NCBI RefSeq assembly: GCF_003729955.1
Contig: NZ_RJTX01000002.1
Coordinates: forward strand, 682,001-746,000
Length of the DNA stretch: 64,000 bases
Source of the DNA: Chryseobacterium daecheongense
GTDB lineage: Bacteria; Bacteroidota; Bacteroidia; Flavobacteriales; Weeksellaceae
Direction: 5' to 3'
This document shows, in pieces, positions 52,359 to 61,983 of the stretch (positions within the stretch are counted from its first letter, which is position 1; each line of letters begins with the position of its first letter). Below the pieces are notes generated by a model. The model was given only the letters and a program-made list of their open reading frames with translations. It was not told the origin of the DNA and did no database searches. The translations under genes were made by a program, and so were the position numbers.

Positions 52359-55256
52359 ATGAAAAAATTAAATCTACTCTTTATGCTTTTGGTGAGTATA
52401 TTATCTTATCAATCGTATTGGGGACAAAGCTACACTGTTCCTGTTTGTAACGGAACGATTGGGACAAACAGTTATGGGACACCAAATAGTAATGCAACAG
52501 CAAATTCTAAAAGCCGGGGAGCTTTTATTATTCCTGCTTCACAATTAACGGCTATTGCTAATAACACAATTACGGCAACCTATTTCAAAAGATATACTGC
52601 CTCAGGAACCCTTAATGCAGATGCAAATTTTAAAATCTATATGATGAATACAACAGCTACGGATTTTGGATCCGGAGCGTTAGATTGGGCAACAGCAATT
52701 TCCGGGGCAACACTGGTTTATGATTCTAACCCTCAAACTGCCGTAGGGAACTCTGCCGGTTTTAAGCAATTTGTTCATTCTGTTAACTTTCCTTACACAT
52801 CGGGGAGTAACCTAGCCGTATTTACGGAATATACTCAGACTACAGCGCAGGCAGCAACAATTAACTGGGAATATGAATATTCTTCTCCCTGTGTAAATAC
52901 TGCTAACAGCAACACAACAAAATATGTAACCACAACTTCTGCTTTTGGAGCTACTCTTACGTCTTCTGATTACAGAAGGCCACATATTGCATTTGATGTA
53001 CCTCCAACATCTGCACCATCTTGTACGGCATTAACTTTTCCCGCTAATGGAGCAACCAATACTCCATATTCTCCGACTTTAACATGGAGTGCAGTAACAG
53101 GGTCAGCTGCCGCTTCTAGTTATAAACTAAAAGTAGGTACTACTCCTGGTGGAAGTAATATTGTGGCAAACACAAATGTAGGGAATGTAACTTCTTATGC
53201 TCTTTCTAATCTTACTGCTTCTACAACATATTATGTAACGGTTACTCCGGTTAATTCACTTGGGGAAGCTACGGGATGTACCGAAACTTCATTTACGGTA
53301 GCCAGCCCTCCTGCTAATGATAATTGCGCCAATGCAATTCCACTAACTGTAAATTCTGATTTGAATTGTACAGTAACAGCTTCAGGAAATACATTAGGGG
53401 CAACCAATTCAGGAATTACTATGGTATCGCCATGTAGTACAACGGCAGTTGGTGATGATGATGTTTGGTATTCATTTGTAGCAACATCAACATCTCATCA
53501 AATTTCATTAACTAATGTTGTTTCTACAGGTCCAACAAGTACCACCGATGCATATTTCCAAGTATTAAGTGGAGTGTGCGGTTCCCAGACGAGTGTGCTT
53601 TGTTCAGATCCTAATGCAGCTGTGGTTACAGGATTGACAGTTGGACAAACTTATTATATAAGAGTATTCACCTTTGGCGAATCTACAGCCGGAGGGAGAA
53701 ATATAAGCTTTAATATCTGTGTGGGAACACCGCCACCGCCACCTTCTAATGATAATTGTGTGAATGCTACTCCTTTAACGGTAAGCTCGGGATCATTATG
53801 TACTAATTCGGTGGCAGGAACTACTTTATCCGCTACGGATTCTGGGGTTGCTATTTCTCCTTGTACGGGAACAGCTGATGACGATGTTTGGTATTCGTTT
53901 GTGGCTACTTCTGCAACTCATGTGGTAGCTTTAACCAATGTTGTATCTGTAGGAACTACTTCTTCAACATCGCTGTACCTTCAGGTATTGGGTGGTAGTT
54001 GTGGATCACTGACGAGTGTTATTTGTGATACATCGTATGCTACACCAACTCAGCTTACAGGCTTAACGGTAGGGAATACTTATTATGTAAGAGTTTATAA
54101 TTCTAATTCCGGAACCGGATATGCCAATACATTTAATATTTGCGTTACTACACCTGTGGCGCCACCAAATGATGAATGTGCTAATGCTGTATCTTTGACA
54201 GTGAGCCCAACTTCTACGTGTGTAAGCCCAACTGCAGGAACTACAGCTTCTGCTACCAACTCAGGTCTTGCTGTATCTCCTTGTACAGGAACAGCTGATG
54301 ATGATGTTTGGTATTCATTTGTAGCTACCGCCGCCACTCATATCATTACATTGTCAAATGTAGTTTCTACAGGTACAACATCATCTACGAGTTTGTATAC
54401 TCAGGTGTTTAGTGGTGCATGTGGAAGCTTGACAAGTATTGCTTGTGGAACGACTAATGGTACAACTGTTACCGGACTTACTTCAGGACAGACTTATTAT
54501 GTGAGATTGTATAACAGTAATGGGGCAGGATATAGCAATAGTTTTAATATTTGTGTAACAACGCCACCTCCGCCTCCGGCAAATGATGTTTGCTCGGGAG
54601 CAATAGCCTTAACAGTTGGAAATAATTTTAATTCTAATGTTATTACTACAAGTAATGATGGTGCTACAACAGATGGAACAACGACCTGTCAAACCAGTAG
54701 AGGAGATAATGTGTGGTATTCTGTAGTGGTGCCTGCAAGTGGAACACTTACCATAGAGACGCAAGGTGTTACAGGTTCAGGATTTGTAGATACTGTTCTT
54801 TCTGTTCATGGTGGAGCGTGTGGATCATTAACGGATGTTGCATGTGATGATGATAGTGGTGTCGATAATTTCTCCTTATTGTCACTGACAGGACAGACAC
54901 CAGGTGCTACTTTATATATAAGCGTATGGAGATATACAGGTACAGCAGGAGGAGGAAGTACTACTGGTCAGTTCAAGCTTTCTGCTTATGATGCTTCTGT
55001 GCTAGCTACTAATGAAACATCCTTGTCTAAAGATAAGATTAAAGTGTATCCAAATCCATTCAAAGATGTGTTGTATATATCTGACATCTCGAATGTGAAA
55101 TCAGCATCCATAGTGGATATAAGTGGAAGAATGATAAAAACAATTGACAAGCCTGAATCTGCTCTTCATTTGGAAGGGTTAAAGTCAGGAATGTATGTGG
55201 TTATTCTTACTATGAAAGATGGATCAAGAAAAACAATAAAAGCAATCAAGCAATAA
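52359..55256 (+). CDS. T9SS surface protein with four beta-sandwich repeats
   Basis: This 965-residue protein has a signal peptide ending near YWGQS. A unique N-terminal domain (about 24-215) and one fibronectin-III-like domain (about 220-312) follow. Four repeats of about 135-140 residues begin PPANDNCANAIPL (near 318), PSNDNCVNATPL (near 462), PPNDECANAVSL (near 601) and ANDVCSGAIAL (near 738). They are joined by proline linkers and share DDVWYSFVAT, GLTVGQTYY.RVY and FNIC motifs. The T9SS sorting domain begins KIKVYPNPFKDVLYIS (near 892) and ends TIKAIK. The repeats resemble PPC-type (pre-peptidase C-terminal) domains. Role likely adhesion or binding, unproved. Confidence 0.9.
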   Translation: MKKLNLLFMLLVSILSYQSYWGQSYTVPVCNGTIGTNSYGTPNSNATANSKSRGAFIIPASQLTAIANNTITATYFKRYTASGTLNADANFKIYMMNTTATDFGSGALDWATAISGATLVYDSNPQTAVGNSAGFKQFVHSVNFPYTSGSNLAVFTEYTQTTAQAATINWEYEYSSPCVNTANSNTTKYVTTTSAFGATLTSSDYRRPHIAFDVPPTSAPSCTALTFPANGATNTPYSPTLTWSAVTGSAAASSYKLKVGTTPGGSNIVANTNVGNVTSYALSNLTASTTYYVTVTPVNSLGEATGCTETSFTVASPPANDNCANAIPLTVNSDLNCTVTASGNTLGATNSGITMVSPCSTTAVGDDDVWYSFVATSTSHQISLTNVVSTGPTSTTDAYFQVLSGVCGSQTSVLCSDPNAAVVTGLTVGQTYYIRVFTFGESTAGGRNISFNICVGTPPPPPSNDNCVNATPLTVSSGSLCTNSVAGTTLSATDSGVAISPCTGTADDDVWYSFVATSATHVVALTNVVSVGTTSSTSLYLQVLGGSCGSLTSVICDTSYATPTQLTGLTVGNTYYVRVYNSNSGTGYANTFNICVTTPVAPPNDECANAVSLTVSPTSTCVSPTAGTTASATNSGLAVSPCTGTADDDVWYSFVATAATHIITLSNVVSTGTTSSTSLYTQVFSGACGSLTSIACGTTNGTTVTGLTSGQTYYVRLYNSNGAGYSNSFNICVTTPPPPPANDVCSGAIALTVGNNFNSNVITTSNDGATTDGTTTCQTSRGDNVWYSVVVPASGTLTIETQGVTGSGFVDTVLSVHGGACGSLTDVACDDDSGVDNFSLLSLTGQTPGATLYISVWRYTGTAGGGSTTGQFKLSAYDASVLATNETSLSKDKIKVYPNPFKDVLYISDISNVKSASIVDISGRMIKTIDKPESALHLEGLKSGMYVVILTMKDGSRKTIKAIKQ

Positions 55257-55572
55257 AAATAAATCTGATAATAATTAAAGTTAATTGATAGCAGCCAGAA
55301 TCCTGGCTGCTTTTTTTTATGAATATTTTTTTATGTTAAGTGTCTAAATTGATTGCTTATCAGAATTTTGTTATCTGATCTAATTGATTGATTTTATGTG
55401 TGTTGTGAAATTGTCCTTATTTGGTGAATATTTTATAAATTTAAATGATTGTTTAATTTTAATTAAAAAAAGATCGATTTAAGTGTGTATTGTTAAAAAA
55501 ATTATAATTATTTATGAGTTTGTTTGAAAAATATTTTTACTTTTACCTCCCTAATTTTAATTTTTACTAAGT
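55257..55572. other. AT-rich promoter region of the second T9SS gene
   Basis: After the terminator at 55290 the 316-base gap is strongly AT-rich and holds no gene. Its last bases, ACTAAGT directly before ATGAAAAAA, are shared with the first T9SS gene, suggesting a common leader copied by duplication. Confidence 0.55.
55290..55318 (+). terminator. terminator of the first T9SS surface gene
   Basis: GCAGCCAG and CTGGCTGC pair around AATC and are followed by eight T residues. It lies about 35 bases after the stop codon. Confidence 0.92.
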
Positions 55573-58500
55573 ATGAAAAAACTTTTACTAACATGTTTAG
55601 TAGCCCTAAGTGTGGGAGCGTATGCGCAAGTGGGTCCACCACAGGCAACGAATCCCAATACTAATAACGGGTATGGTTTTACGCAGAGTAGTGGCACTTA
55701 TACGCCATTATCAGCTAGCCGAACCATTTGGCAATCAGGTGCTACTTTAGGTACAGATGCTGTATCGGCTGCGATTAATTTACCATCAGCTTTTAAATTT
55801 AATGGAAAATCTTATTCCAGTATTTATATCAGCAATAATGGTTTTGTGACATTGGGAACGGCGGCGGTGAGTTCCACTTATACGGGGCTTTCCACTGATA
55901 CGACAACGCCGTATGAAGGTGCATTTGCCGGATTTGCAGTTAACTTAAGAAATGCAAATACAACAACTTCGGAAATTGCATATGAAACTGTAGGATCGAA
56001 ATTTATTGTTCAGTTTACAGATCTGCAGGGGAATTCTGCAGCTGCAGCTCAAACCCTTAATTTCCAGATACAGTTTGACCTTATAACTAACATTGTAAAT
56101 ATTGTTTATGGGAACTGTGTTTCTGGAACAGCGGCTTTAACCGGACAAGTTGGGATTAGAGGTTCTGAAAGTTCTGATGTAAATAACAGAACAGGAACTG
56201 ACTGGACAGCTACAGGTGTAGGAACATCCAATACTTCTACTTGTACCATAGGAACAACTAATGCAACTACTGTTCCTGCTTCAGGACTTACGTTTACCTA
56301 TACTCCTGGTACATGGATTTCTGCAGCTCCGACGTATGCAACTTTACCTTTTACTGAAAACTTTGGATCATGGGTTAATGGTAATTCCACTGGAGATTTG
56401 CCAAATGCTTCGAATTGGAGAACATGGCCTTCAAGAGGAGATAATTCATGGAGAGCAAGTGATATTTCTACTTCTGGATTTACCAGTGCTTCAGGATGGA
56501 CCAGTACAAGTGGTACAGCTACGGTAGCTACACCAGCTGTAGCACCAACAGCAAGATTCCATGCTTATAACACAGTAAATGCCTCAGGATATATGGATTT
56601 GTATGTAAATCTGTCTTCGGGAGGTGCGGGAGCTAGATTTTTAAGTTTTGATTATATTAACCCAACTGGAAGTGATGTTTTAAAAATTCAACTTTCTACA
56701 GATGGAGGAACAACTTTTAATACGGTGGGACCTACTTACGGAGTGTCCTCTTCATGGTCTTCTAAAAGTCTCGATTTAGGCTCCAATAGTGCGACTGCAA
56801 TAGTTAGATTTATTGCAACAGGAGATAACGGAAGTGATGATATTTATATTGATAATGTAAATATAACAGCTTCTACCGCTCTTCCTAATTGTACAACAAT
56901 TTCTTCGCCTACCAATGCGTCAACAGGAATTTCTGTAACTCCTACAATTACTTGGAATGCATCTACATCAGCAGTTTCTTCATATAAGTTAACAATTGGA
57001 ACAACACCTGGTGGTACAGATATAATGAATGCGGTAGATGTAGGAAATGTTACCACTTATACTATTCCTGCTGCATCTCAATTGCTATATGGCAAAACAT
57101 ATTATGCTAAGGTTTCACCGGTTAATAGCAATGGAACAGCTACTGGATGTACAGAGATTTCTTTCAAAACTAAAGATATTGGTTGTCCGTCTGTAACGGC
57201 TCCGGCAGCGAGTGCAACAGGTGTTTCCTTAACTCCTGCTATTACCTGGTCTGCTGTAACTGATGCTACAGGTTATAGATTGACGGTAGGAACTACTTCA
57301 GGAGGTACTGATATATTAAATAATATTGACCTAGGAAATGTAACAACTTATACATTTACGACACCATTAAATAATAGTACAACCTACTTCTATGTAGTTA
57401 ACGCTTACACATCTACAAGTAATTCAGCTTCTTGTACACAAAGATCATTTACTACTCTTTGTCAGCCATCTAATGCTCCGTATACTGAGAATTTTGATAC
57501 TACTCTTGTTGGTTCATCTTCTAACACTAATGCGCCAACTTGTTGGTCATATGTAGAAACTTCCGGTTCGGCAGGATATGGTTATGTAACTACTTCAGGA
57601 GCTTCTACTCCAAACAGCTATTATTTATATAATTCATCTGCGACTACTGGAAATATCATGCTGGTTTCACCGCAAACCAACAATTTATCTGATGGTACTA
57701 AAAGAGTGAAATTCCTTGCAAAAGGAAGTACAGGATATGTATTACAGGTTGGAACCCTTTCTGATCCTGCAACACCTTCATCATTTACGGCAATAGGAAG
57801 CTCTATTACTCTTACTTCTTCTTGGAGTCAATATATTGTCAATATTCCTGCTGGAACTAACTTATATGTAGCTTTAAGACATGGATTAGGGGATACTTAC
57901 AGATCTATCTATATTGATGACGTAACTGTGGAAAATATTCCTGCATGTGTAGAGCCTACAGGCCTTACAAGTTCGGCAATAACATATAAAGCTGCAACCA
58001 TTTCTTGGACTGCCTCCAGTTCGGCTCCTACAGGGAACTATGATATTTTCGTGAGTACAACAAATTCGGCTCCTGCTGTTAATGCAACGCCGACAGCTAC
58101 TAATGTAACAAGTCCTTATACATTAACTCCTTTAAATCCTTCAACTACTTATTATGTTTGGGTGAGATCTAATTGTGGAACTTCTACAAGTCCTTGGGCT
58201 CCATTGCCTTCATTAACAACAGCTTCGTTCTGTCCTTCAGTAACGGCGCCGACAGCAAATGCTACTAACGTTTCATTGACTCCTACTATAACTTGGACAG
58301 CCATGACCGGTGCAACAGGATATAGAATTACAATGGGAACTACACCAGGCGGAACGGATATACTTAATAATGTAGATGTAGGAAATGTATTGACTTACAC
58401 ACTTTCCACATCATTGAACAACAGTACATCTTACTTCTATACAGTAAATGCTTACGATGCACAAGTTACATCACAATCATGTACGGTGAGAATTCTTAAT

Positions 58501-59292
58501 ACAGCTTGTGCTCCTATCGTTCCATCATATACCAATAACTTTAATGCTTATCCGGGTGCTTGTTGGGTATCTGCATCAGGAGGAACTCCGGCTACAGGAT
58601 CTACCGGTACTTCGTCTTATTGGGTGGAAGATGGTTTCTTAAATTCAGGAACCACAGGTGCAATAAGATATAATTCTTATTCAACAGGAAGAGCAGGATG
58701 GTTCAAGACTCCTGTCTTTAACTTATCTGCGGGAGGTTATAGAGTGAAATTTAATTATGGACTAACTAATTATGCAGAAACAACACCAGGTACATTAGGA
58801 TCTGATGACGTAGTTCAGTTTTTAGTTTCACAAGATGGGGGTACTACATGGACTGTATTACAAACATGGAATGCCGCTAACTCGCCGTCTAATACATCCA
58901 ATAACTATAGCTTGGACCTTACAGGTTATGTATCTGCGAACACAATGTTTGCATTCTATGCAAATGATGGCTCTGTAGATGATCCAAATGATGTTGATTT
59001 CTCTGTTGATAATTTCATCATTGAGCCTACATCTACAATGGGTACTGTAGAAACAAAAGGTAACAAAAATAATATTAAAGCTTATCCAAATCCGTTTGCT
59101 GATGTATTGAATATTTCTGATATATCCAATGTAAAATCAGTTTCTATAATGGATGTTGCAGGAAGATTGGTGAAAACTATCGATACTCCTTCTTCGGCTC
59201 TTCATTTGGGAGAATTGAAATCAGGATTGTATTTAGTAGTTCTTACTATGAAAGATGGATCAAGACAAACAATCAAAGCAATTAAAAAATAG
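55573..59292 (+). CDS. large T9SS surface protein with MAM-like and fibronectin-like domains
   Basis: The 1239 residues begin with a signal peptide (MKKLLLTCLVALSVGAYAQ). A nidogen-like beta domain follows at about 20-240 (FKFNGKSYSSIYISNNGFVTLG). Jelly-roll or MAM-like domains lie near 260-435, 632-780 and 985-1150, and fibronectin-like domains near 437-530, 535-630, 785-870 and 885-975. The sorting domain starts NIKAYPNPFADVLNIS (near 1165) and ends TIKAIKK. The last MAM-like domain (YWVEDGFLNSG, LSAGGYRVKFNYG) is a close relative of that in the fourth gene. It is the longest of the array and has no cysteine repeats like those of its neighbours. Probably an adhesin. Confidence 0.9.
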   Translation: MKKLLLTCLVALSVGAYAQVGPPQATNPNTNNGYGFTQSSGTYTPLSASRTIWQSGATLGTDAVSAAINLPSAFKFNGKSYSSIYISNNGFVTLGTAAVSSTYTGLSTDTTTPYEGAFAGFAVNLRNANTTTSEIAYETVGSKFIVQFTDLQGNSAAAAQTLNFQIQFDLITNIVNIVYGNCVSGTAALTGQVGIRGSESSDVNNRTGTDWTATGVGTSNTSTCTIGTTNATTVPASGLTFTYTPGTWISAAPTYATLPFTENFGSWVNGNSTGDLPNASNWRTWPSRGDNSWRASDISTSGFTSASGWTSTSGTATVATPAVAPTARFHAYNTVNASGYMDLYVNLSSGGAGARFLSFDYINPTGSDVLKIQLSTDGGTTFNTVGPTYGVSSSWSSKSLDLGSNSATAIVRFIATGDNGSDDIYIDNVNITASTALPNCTTISSPTNASTGISVTPTITWNASTSAVSSYKLTIGTTPGGTDIMNAVDVGNVTTYTIPAASQLLYGKTYYAKVSPVNSNGTATGCTEISFKTKDIGCPSVTAPAASATGVSLTPAITWSAVTDATGYRLTVGTTSGGTDILNNIDLGNVTTYTFTTPLNNSTTYFYVVNAYTSTSNSASCTQRSFTTLCQPSNAPYTENFDTTLVGSSSNTNAPTCWSYVETSGSAGYGYVTTSGASTPNSYYLYNSSATTGNIMLVSPQTNNLSDGTKRVKFLAKGSTGYVLQVGTLSDPATPSSFTAIGSSITLTSSWSQYIVNIPAGTNLYVALRHGLGDTYRSIYIDDVTVENIPACVEPTGLTSSAITYKAATISWTASSSAPTGNYDIFVSTTNSAPAVNATPTATNVTSPYTLTPLNPSTTYYVWVRSNCGTSTSPWAPLPSLTTASFCPSVTAPTANATNVSLTPTITWTAMTGATGYRITMGTTPGGTDILNNVDVGNVLTYTLSTSLNNSTSYFYTVNAYDAQVTSQSCTVRILNTACAPIVPSYTNNFNAYPGACWVSASGGTPATGSTGTSSYWVEDGFLNSGTTGAIRYNSYSTGRAGWFKTPVFNLSAGGYRVKFNYGLTNYAETTPGTLGSDDVVQFLVSQDGGTTWTVLQTWNAANSPSNTSNNYSLDLTGYVSANTMFAFYANDGSVDDPNDVDFSVDNFIIEPTSTMGTVETKGNKNNIKAYPNPFADVLNISDISNVKSVSIMDVAGRLVKTIDTPSSALHLGELKSGLYLVVLTMKDGSRQTIKAIKK

Positions 59293-59312
59293 AATATAAA
59301 ACTATTTAACAG

Positions 59313-59345
59313 ATGGCGACTAAAATATTAGTCGCCATTTTTTTA
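59313..59345 (+). terminator. terminator of the second T9SS surface gene
   Basis: ATGGCGACTAA and TTAGTCGCCAT pair around a 4-base loop, followed by T residues. Confidence 0.92.
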
Positions 59346-59560
59346 ATGATATTGAAAATAATGAAATCAGTGTAAATTGTTGATATCCAGAATTTAAAGA
59401 ATTTATAATTCAATTGTGTTTGAATTATTATTATTCAGTATTTGTTTTGTTATTTATAATGAAAGTGCTTTTTATTTAAAATTATTTTCAAAAAAACACT
59501 ATAATCATGGAATTTAATTGAAAATATGCCTAAATTTATTTTCCCTAATAATTTACTGTA

Positions 59561-61855
59561 ATGAAGAAACTACTATTTTTTATTTTAACCTTGCCTATCT
59601 TGTGTTTTGGGCAATGGACTGAAAATTTTGATGCTGGTACTACGATGCCGGCGGGTTGGGCTGTTATTAATAATGGCGGTGCCAATGGCTGGGTATTTGG
59701 AACTCCGGGAGCTGGAACCGCTCAGTCGGGATCTAATGTTGCTTCTCTAACGTATAATACCACAGCGCATGATGATTATTTAATTACAAAAGCAATTACT
59801 GTAACTACCGGAGTAAGTGACAGAATATCTTTCTTTGTAAAATCAAGAAGTTCAACTTATCTTGAAAATTATGAAGTCTTGCTTTCTACAACAAATCAGA
59901 CATCAGCAGCATTTACTACGGTACTGCAAGCCACACAAAAAGCACCGGATGTATGGACGCAGAAAACCTTTAGTTTAGCTGCATATGCCGGGCAAACAGT
60001 ATATGTGGCAATTCATGCTACAGATACCGATCAATGGCAACTGTATGCAGATACATTTGTTGTAGATTCCGCCCCTACGACTGCTCCGGGTTGTGCTACA
60101 TTGACCGCCCCAACCAACACTGCTACGGGAGTAAACCCTGATGGTGTTTTAAGCTGGAATACCGTTGCTTCGGCTACCGGCTACAAAATTAAAGTAGGAA
60201 CTACCAGTGGAGGAACAGATGTTATGAATAATGTGGATGTTGGTAATGTCACTAGTTATAATATTCCGGGAACTCTTAATTCAGGAACTACCTATTATGT
60301 TACTGTTACACCATATAACGGAGTTGGAAATGCTGCCGGATGCTCACAGATTTCATTTACAACAATTTCTGCACCTGCTAATGATAATTGTTCTGGAGCA
60401 ATCGCTTTAACGGTAAACCCGGATTTAAATTGTGGCTCAGTAGCTTCAGGAAATACATTAGGAGCAACTCAATCTTTGGCTGCCACACCATGTAGCGGAA
60501 CCCCGGATGATGATGTTTGGTATTCTTTCGTAGCTACAGCAACTTCACATGTTATAACATTGTCCAATGTGGTTTCTACAGGGACTACAAGCTCAACAGA
60601 TACTTATTTTCAGGTTTTGAGTGGAGCTTGTGGAAACTTAACGAGCGTTTTGTGTAGTGACCCTTTATCAGGGACAGCTACTGGATTAACGGTTGGACAG
60701 ACTTACTATGTGAGAGTTTATAGCTATTCGGGAGAGGGATATGCCCAAAGCTTCAATATCTGTGTAGGAACATTACCTCCTCCTCCGGCCAATGATAATT
60801 GTTCAGGTGCAATCACTTTAACAGTGAACCCTAACCTGAACTGTGGAGTAACAACAACAGGAAACACGACTAGTGCAACAGAATCTATGGCAGCAACACC
60901 TTGTAACGGAACTCCTGATGACGATATCTGGTATTCATTTGTGGCTACTTCAGCTTCTCATGTGGTGACCCTTTCCAATGTTTCTGGCTCTACCGATATG
61001 TATTTTCAAGTTTTGAGCGGAACATGTGGCTCACAAACAAGCATCATTTGCTCTGATCCTAATTCTGCTACTTTGACAGGATTAACACCAGGACAAACCT
61101 ATTATATAAGAGTTTACACCTATAGCAGCGGAAATAATGCGAGCTTTACGATTTGTATTGGAACGCCACCACCACCGCCTGCCAATGATGAATGTTCAGG
61201 AGCTATACCATTAACGGTAGGTACTGATTTTGCTTCAGGAGCTATATCTTCAACTAATGCAGGGGCAACTACTAATGTTACTTCTACTTGTGCTTCGTCA
61301 AACTCAGTGAACAATACATGGTATTCTGTTGTGGTGCCGGCTTCAGGAAATGTAACCCTGGAAACGGGTGCGGTATCGGGATCTCAATTTACAGATTCTA
61401 TATTGGCTGCATATAGTGGAACTTGTGGATCTTTAACGCAAATTTCATGTAATGATGATATTACAACAACCACTAATTTGTATTCAAGAGTTTCTCTTAC
61501 CGGAAGAACACCAGGCGAAACCATTTATGTAAGTGTTTGGAGATATTCTACAGCGGGTGGGGATGGGCCAATTCAGGTTTCTGCTTATGATTCAAGTAGT
61601 TTGGCTACTATTGAAGTTGCTCAAGCTGAAAATAAGATCAAAGCATACCCGAACCCGTTTGCTGATGTATTGAATATTTCAGATATATCTAAAGTAAAAT
61701 CAGTTTCCGTAACCGATATGACGGGAAGAGTACTGAAAACTATTGATGCTCCTTCCCCTGCACTTTATTTGGGAGAACTTACATCAGGAATGTATTTGGT
61801 AACATTGCAAATGAAAGATGGCTCTAAGCAAATAATTAAAGCTATTAAAAAATAA
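59561..61855 (+). CDS. T9SS surface protein with cleaved-adhesin domain and three beta-sandwich repeats
   Basis: The 764 residues have a signal peptide (MKKLLFFILTLPILCFGQ). A cleaved-adhesin or choice-of-anchor-J domain lies at about 18-170 (WTENFDAGTTMPAGW, DDYLITKAITV). One fibronectin-like domain follows (about 172-268). Three cysteine-containing repeats begin PANDNCSGAIAL (near 271), PANDNCSGAITL (near 408) and ANDECSGAIPL (near 540). They match the repeats of the first gene. The sorting domain starts KIKAYPNPFADVLNIS (near 690). Strong sequence kinship in the repeats and sorting domain with the first and second genes suggests local duplication. Function is probably adhesion, unproved. 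Confidence 0.9.
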   Translation: MKKLLFFILTLPILCFGQWTENFDAGTTMPAGWAVINNGGANGWVFGTPGAGTAQSGSNVASLTYNTTAHDDYLITKAITVTTGVSDRISFFVKSRSSTYLENYEVLLSTTNQTSAAFTTVLQATQKAPDVWTQKTFSLAAYAGQTVYVAIHATDTDQWQLYADTFVVDSAPTTAPGCATLTAPTNTATGVNPDGVLSWNTVASATGYKIKVGTTSGGTDVMNNVDVGNVTSYNIPGTLNSGTTYYVTVTPYNGVGNAAGCSQISFTTISAPANDNCSGAIALTVNPDLNCGSVASGNTLGATQSLAATPCSGTPDDDVWYSFVATATSHVITLSNVVSTGTTSSTDTYFQVLSGACGNLTSVLCSDPLSGTATGLTVGQTYYVRVYSYSGEGYAQSFNICVGTLPPPPANDNCSGAITLTVNPNLNCGVTTTGNTTSATESMAATPCNGTPDDDIWYSFVATSASHVVTLSNVSGSTDMYFQVLSGTCGSQTSIICSDPNSATLTGLTPGQTYYIRVYTYSSGNNASFTICIGTPPPPPANDECSGAIPLTVGTDFASGAISSTNAGATTNVTSTCASSNSVNNTWYSVVVPASGNVTLETGAVSGSQFTDSILAAYSGTCGSLTQISCNDDITTTTNLYSRVSLTGRTPGETIYVSVWRYSTAGGDGPIQVSAYDSSSLATIEVAQAENKIKAYPNPFADVLNISDISKVKSVSVTDMTGRVLKTIDAPSPALYLGELTSGMYLVTLQMKDGSKQIIKAIKK

Positions 61856-61878
61856 TTTCTTTTAATTATTAAAATTAA

Positions 61879-61913
61879 AAATGGAGACTGGTTATTTAGT
61901 CTCCATTTTTTTT
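61879..61913 (+). terminator. terminator of the third T9SS surface gene
   Basis: ATGGAGACT and AGTCTCCAT pair around an 8-base loop, followed by eight T residues. The gap to the next gene is short (about 70 bases). Confidence 0.9.
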
Positions 61914-61983
61914 AATTAATAATTGAATTTTTATTAATAATATCTGTTTTTTATTTAAATTAGTGCGAAACAAAATTATTAAC

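Noticed and set aside
53300-55010. Possible CRISPR or nucleotide repeat array in the first T9SS gene
   Set aside because: The repetition is of protein domains about 400 bases long with diverged codons, inside one open frame, not short identical repeats with spacers.
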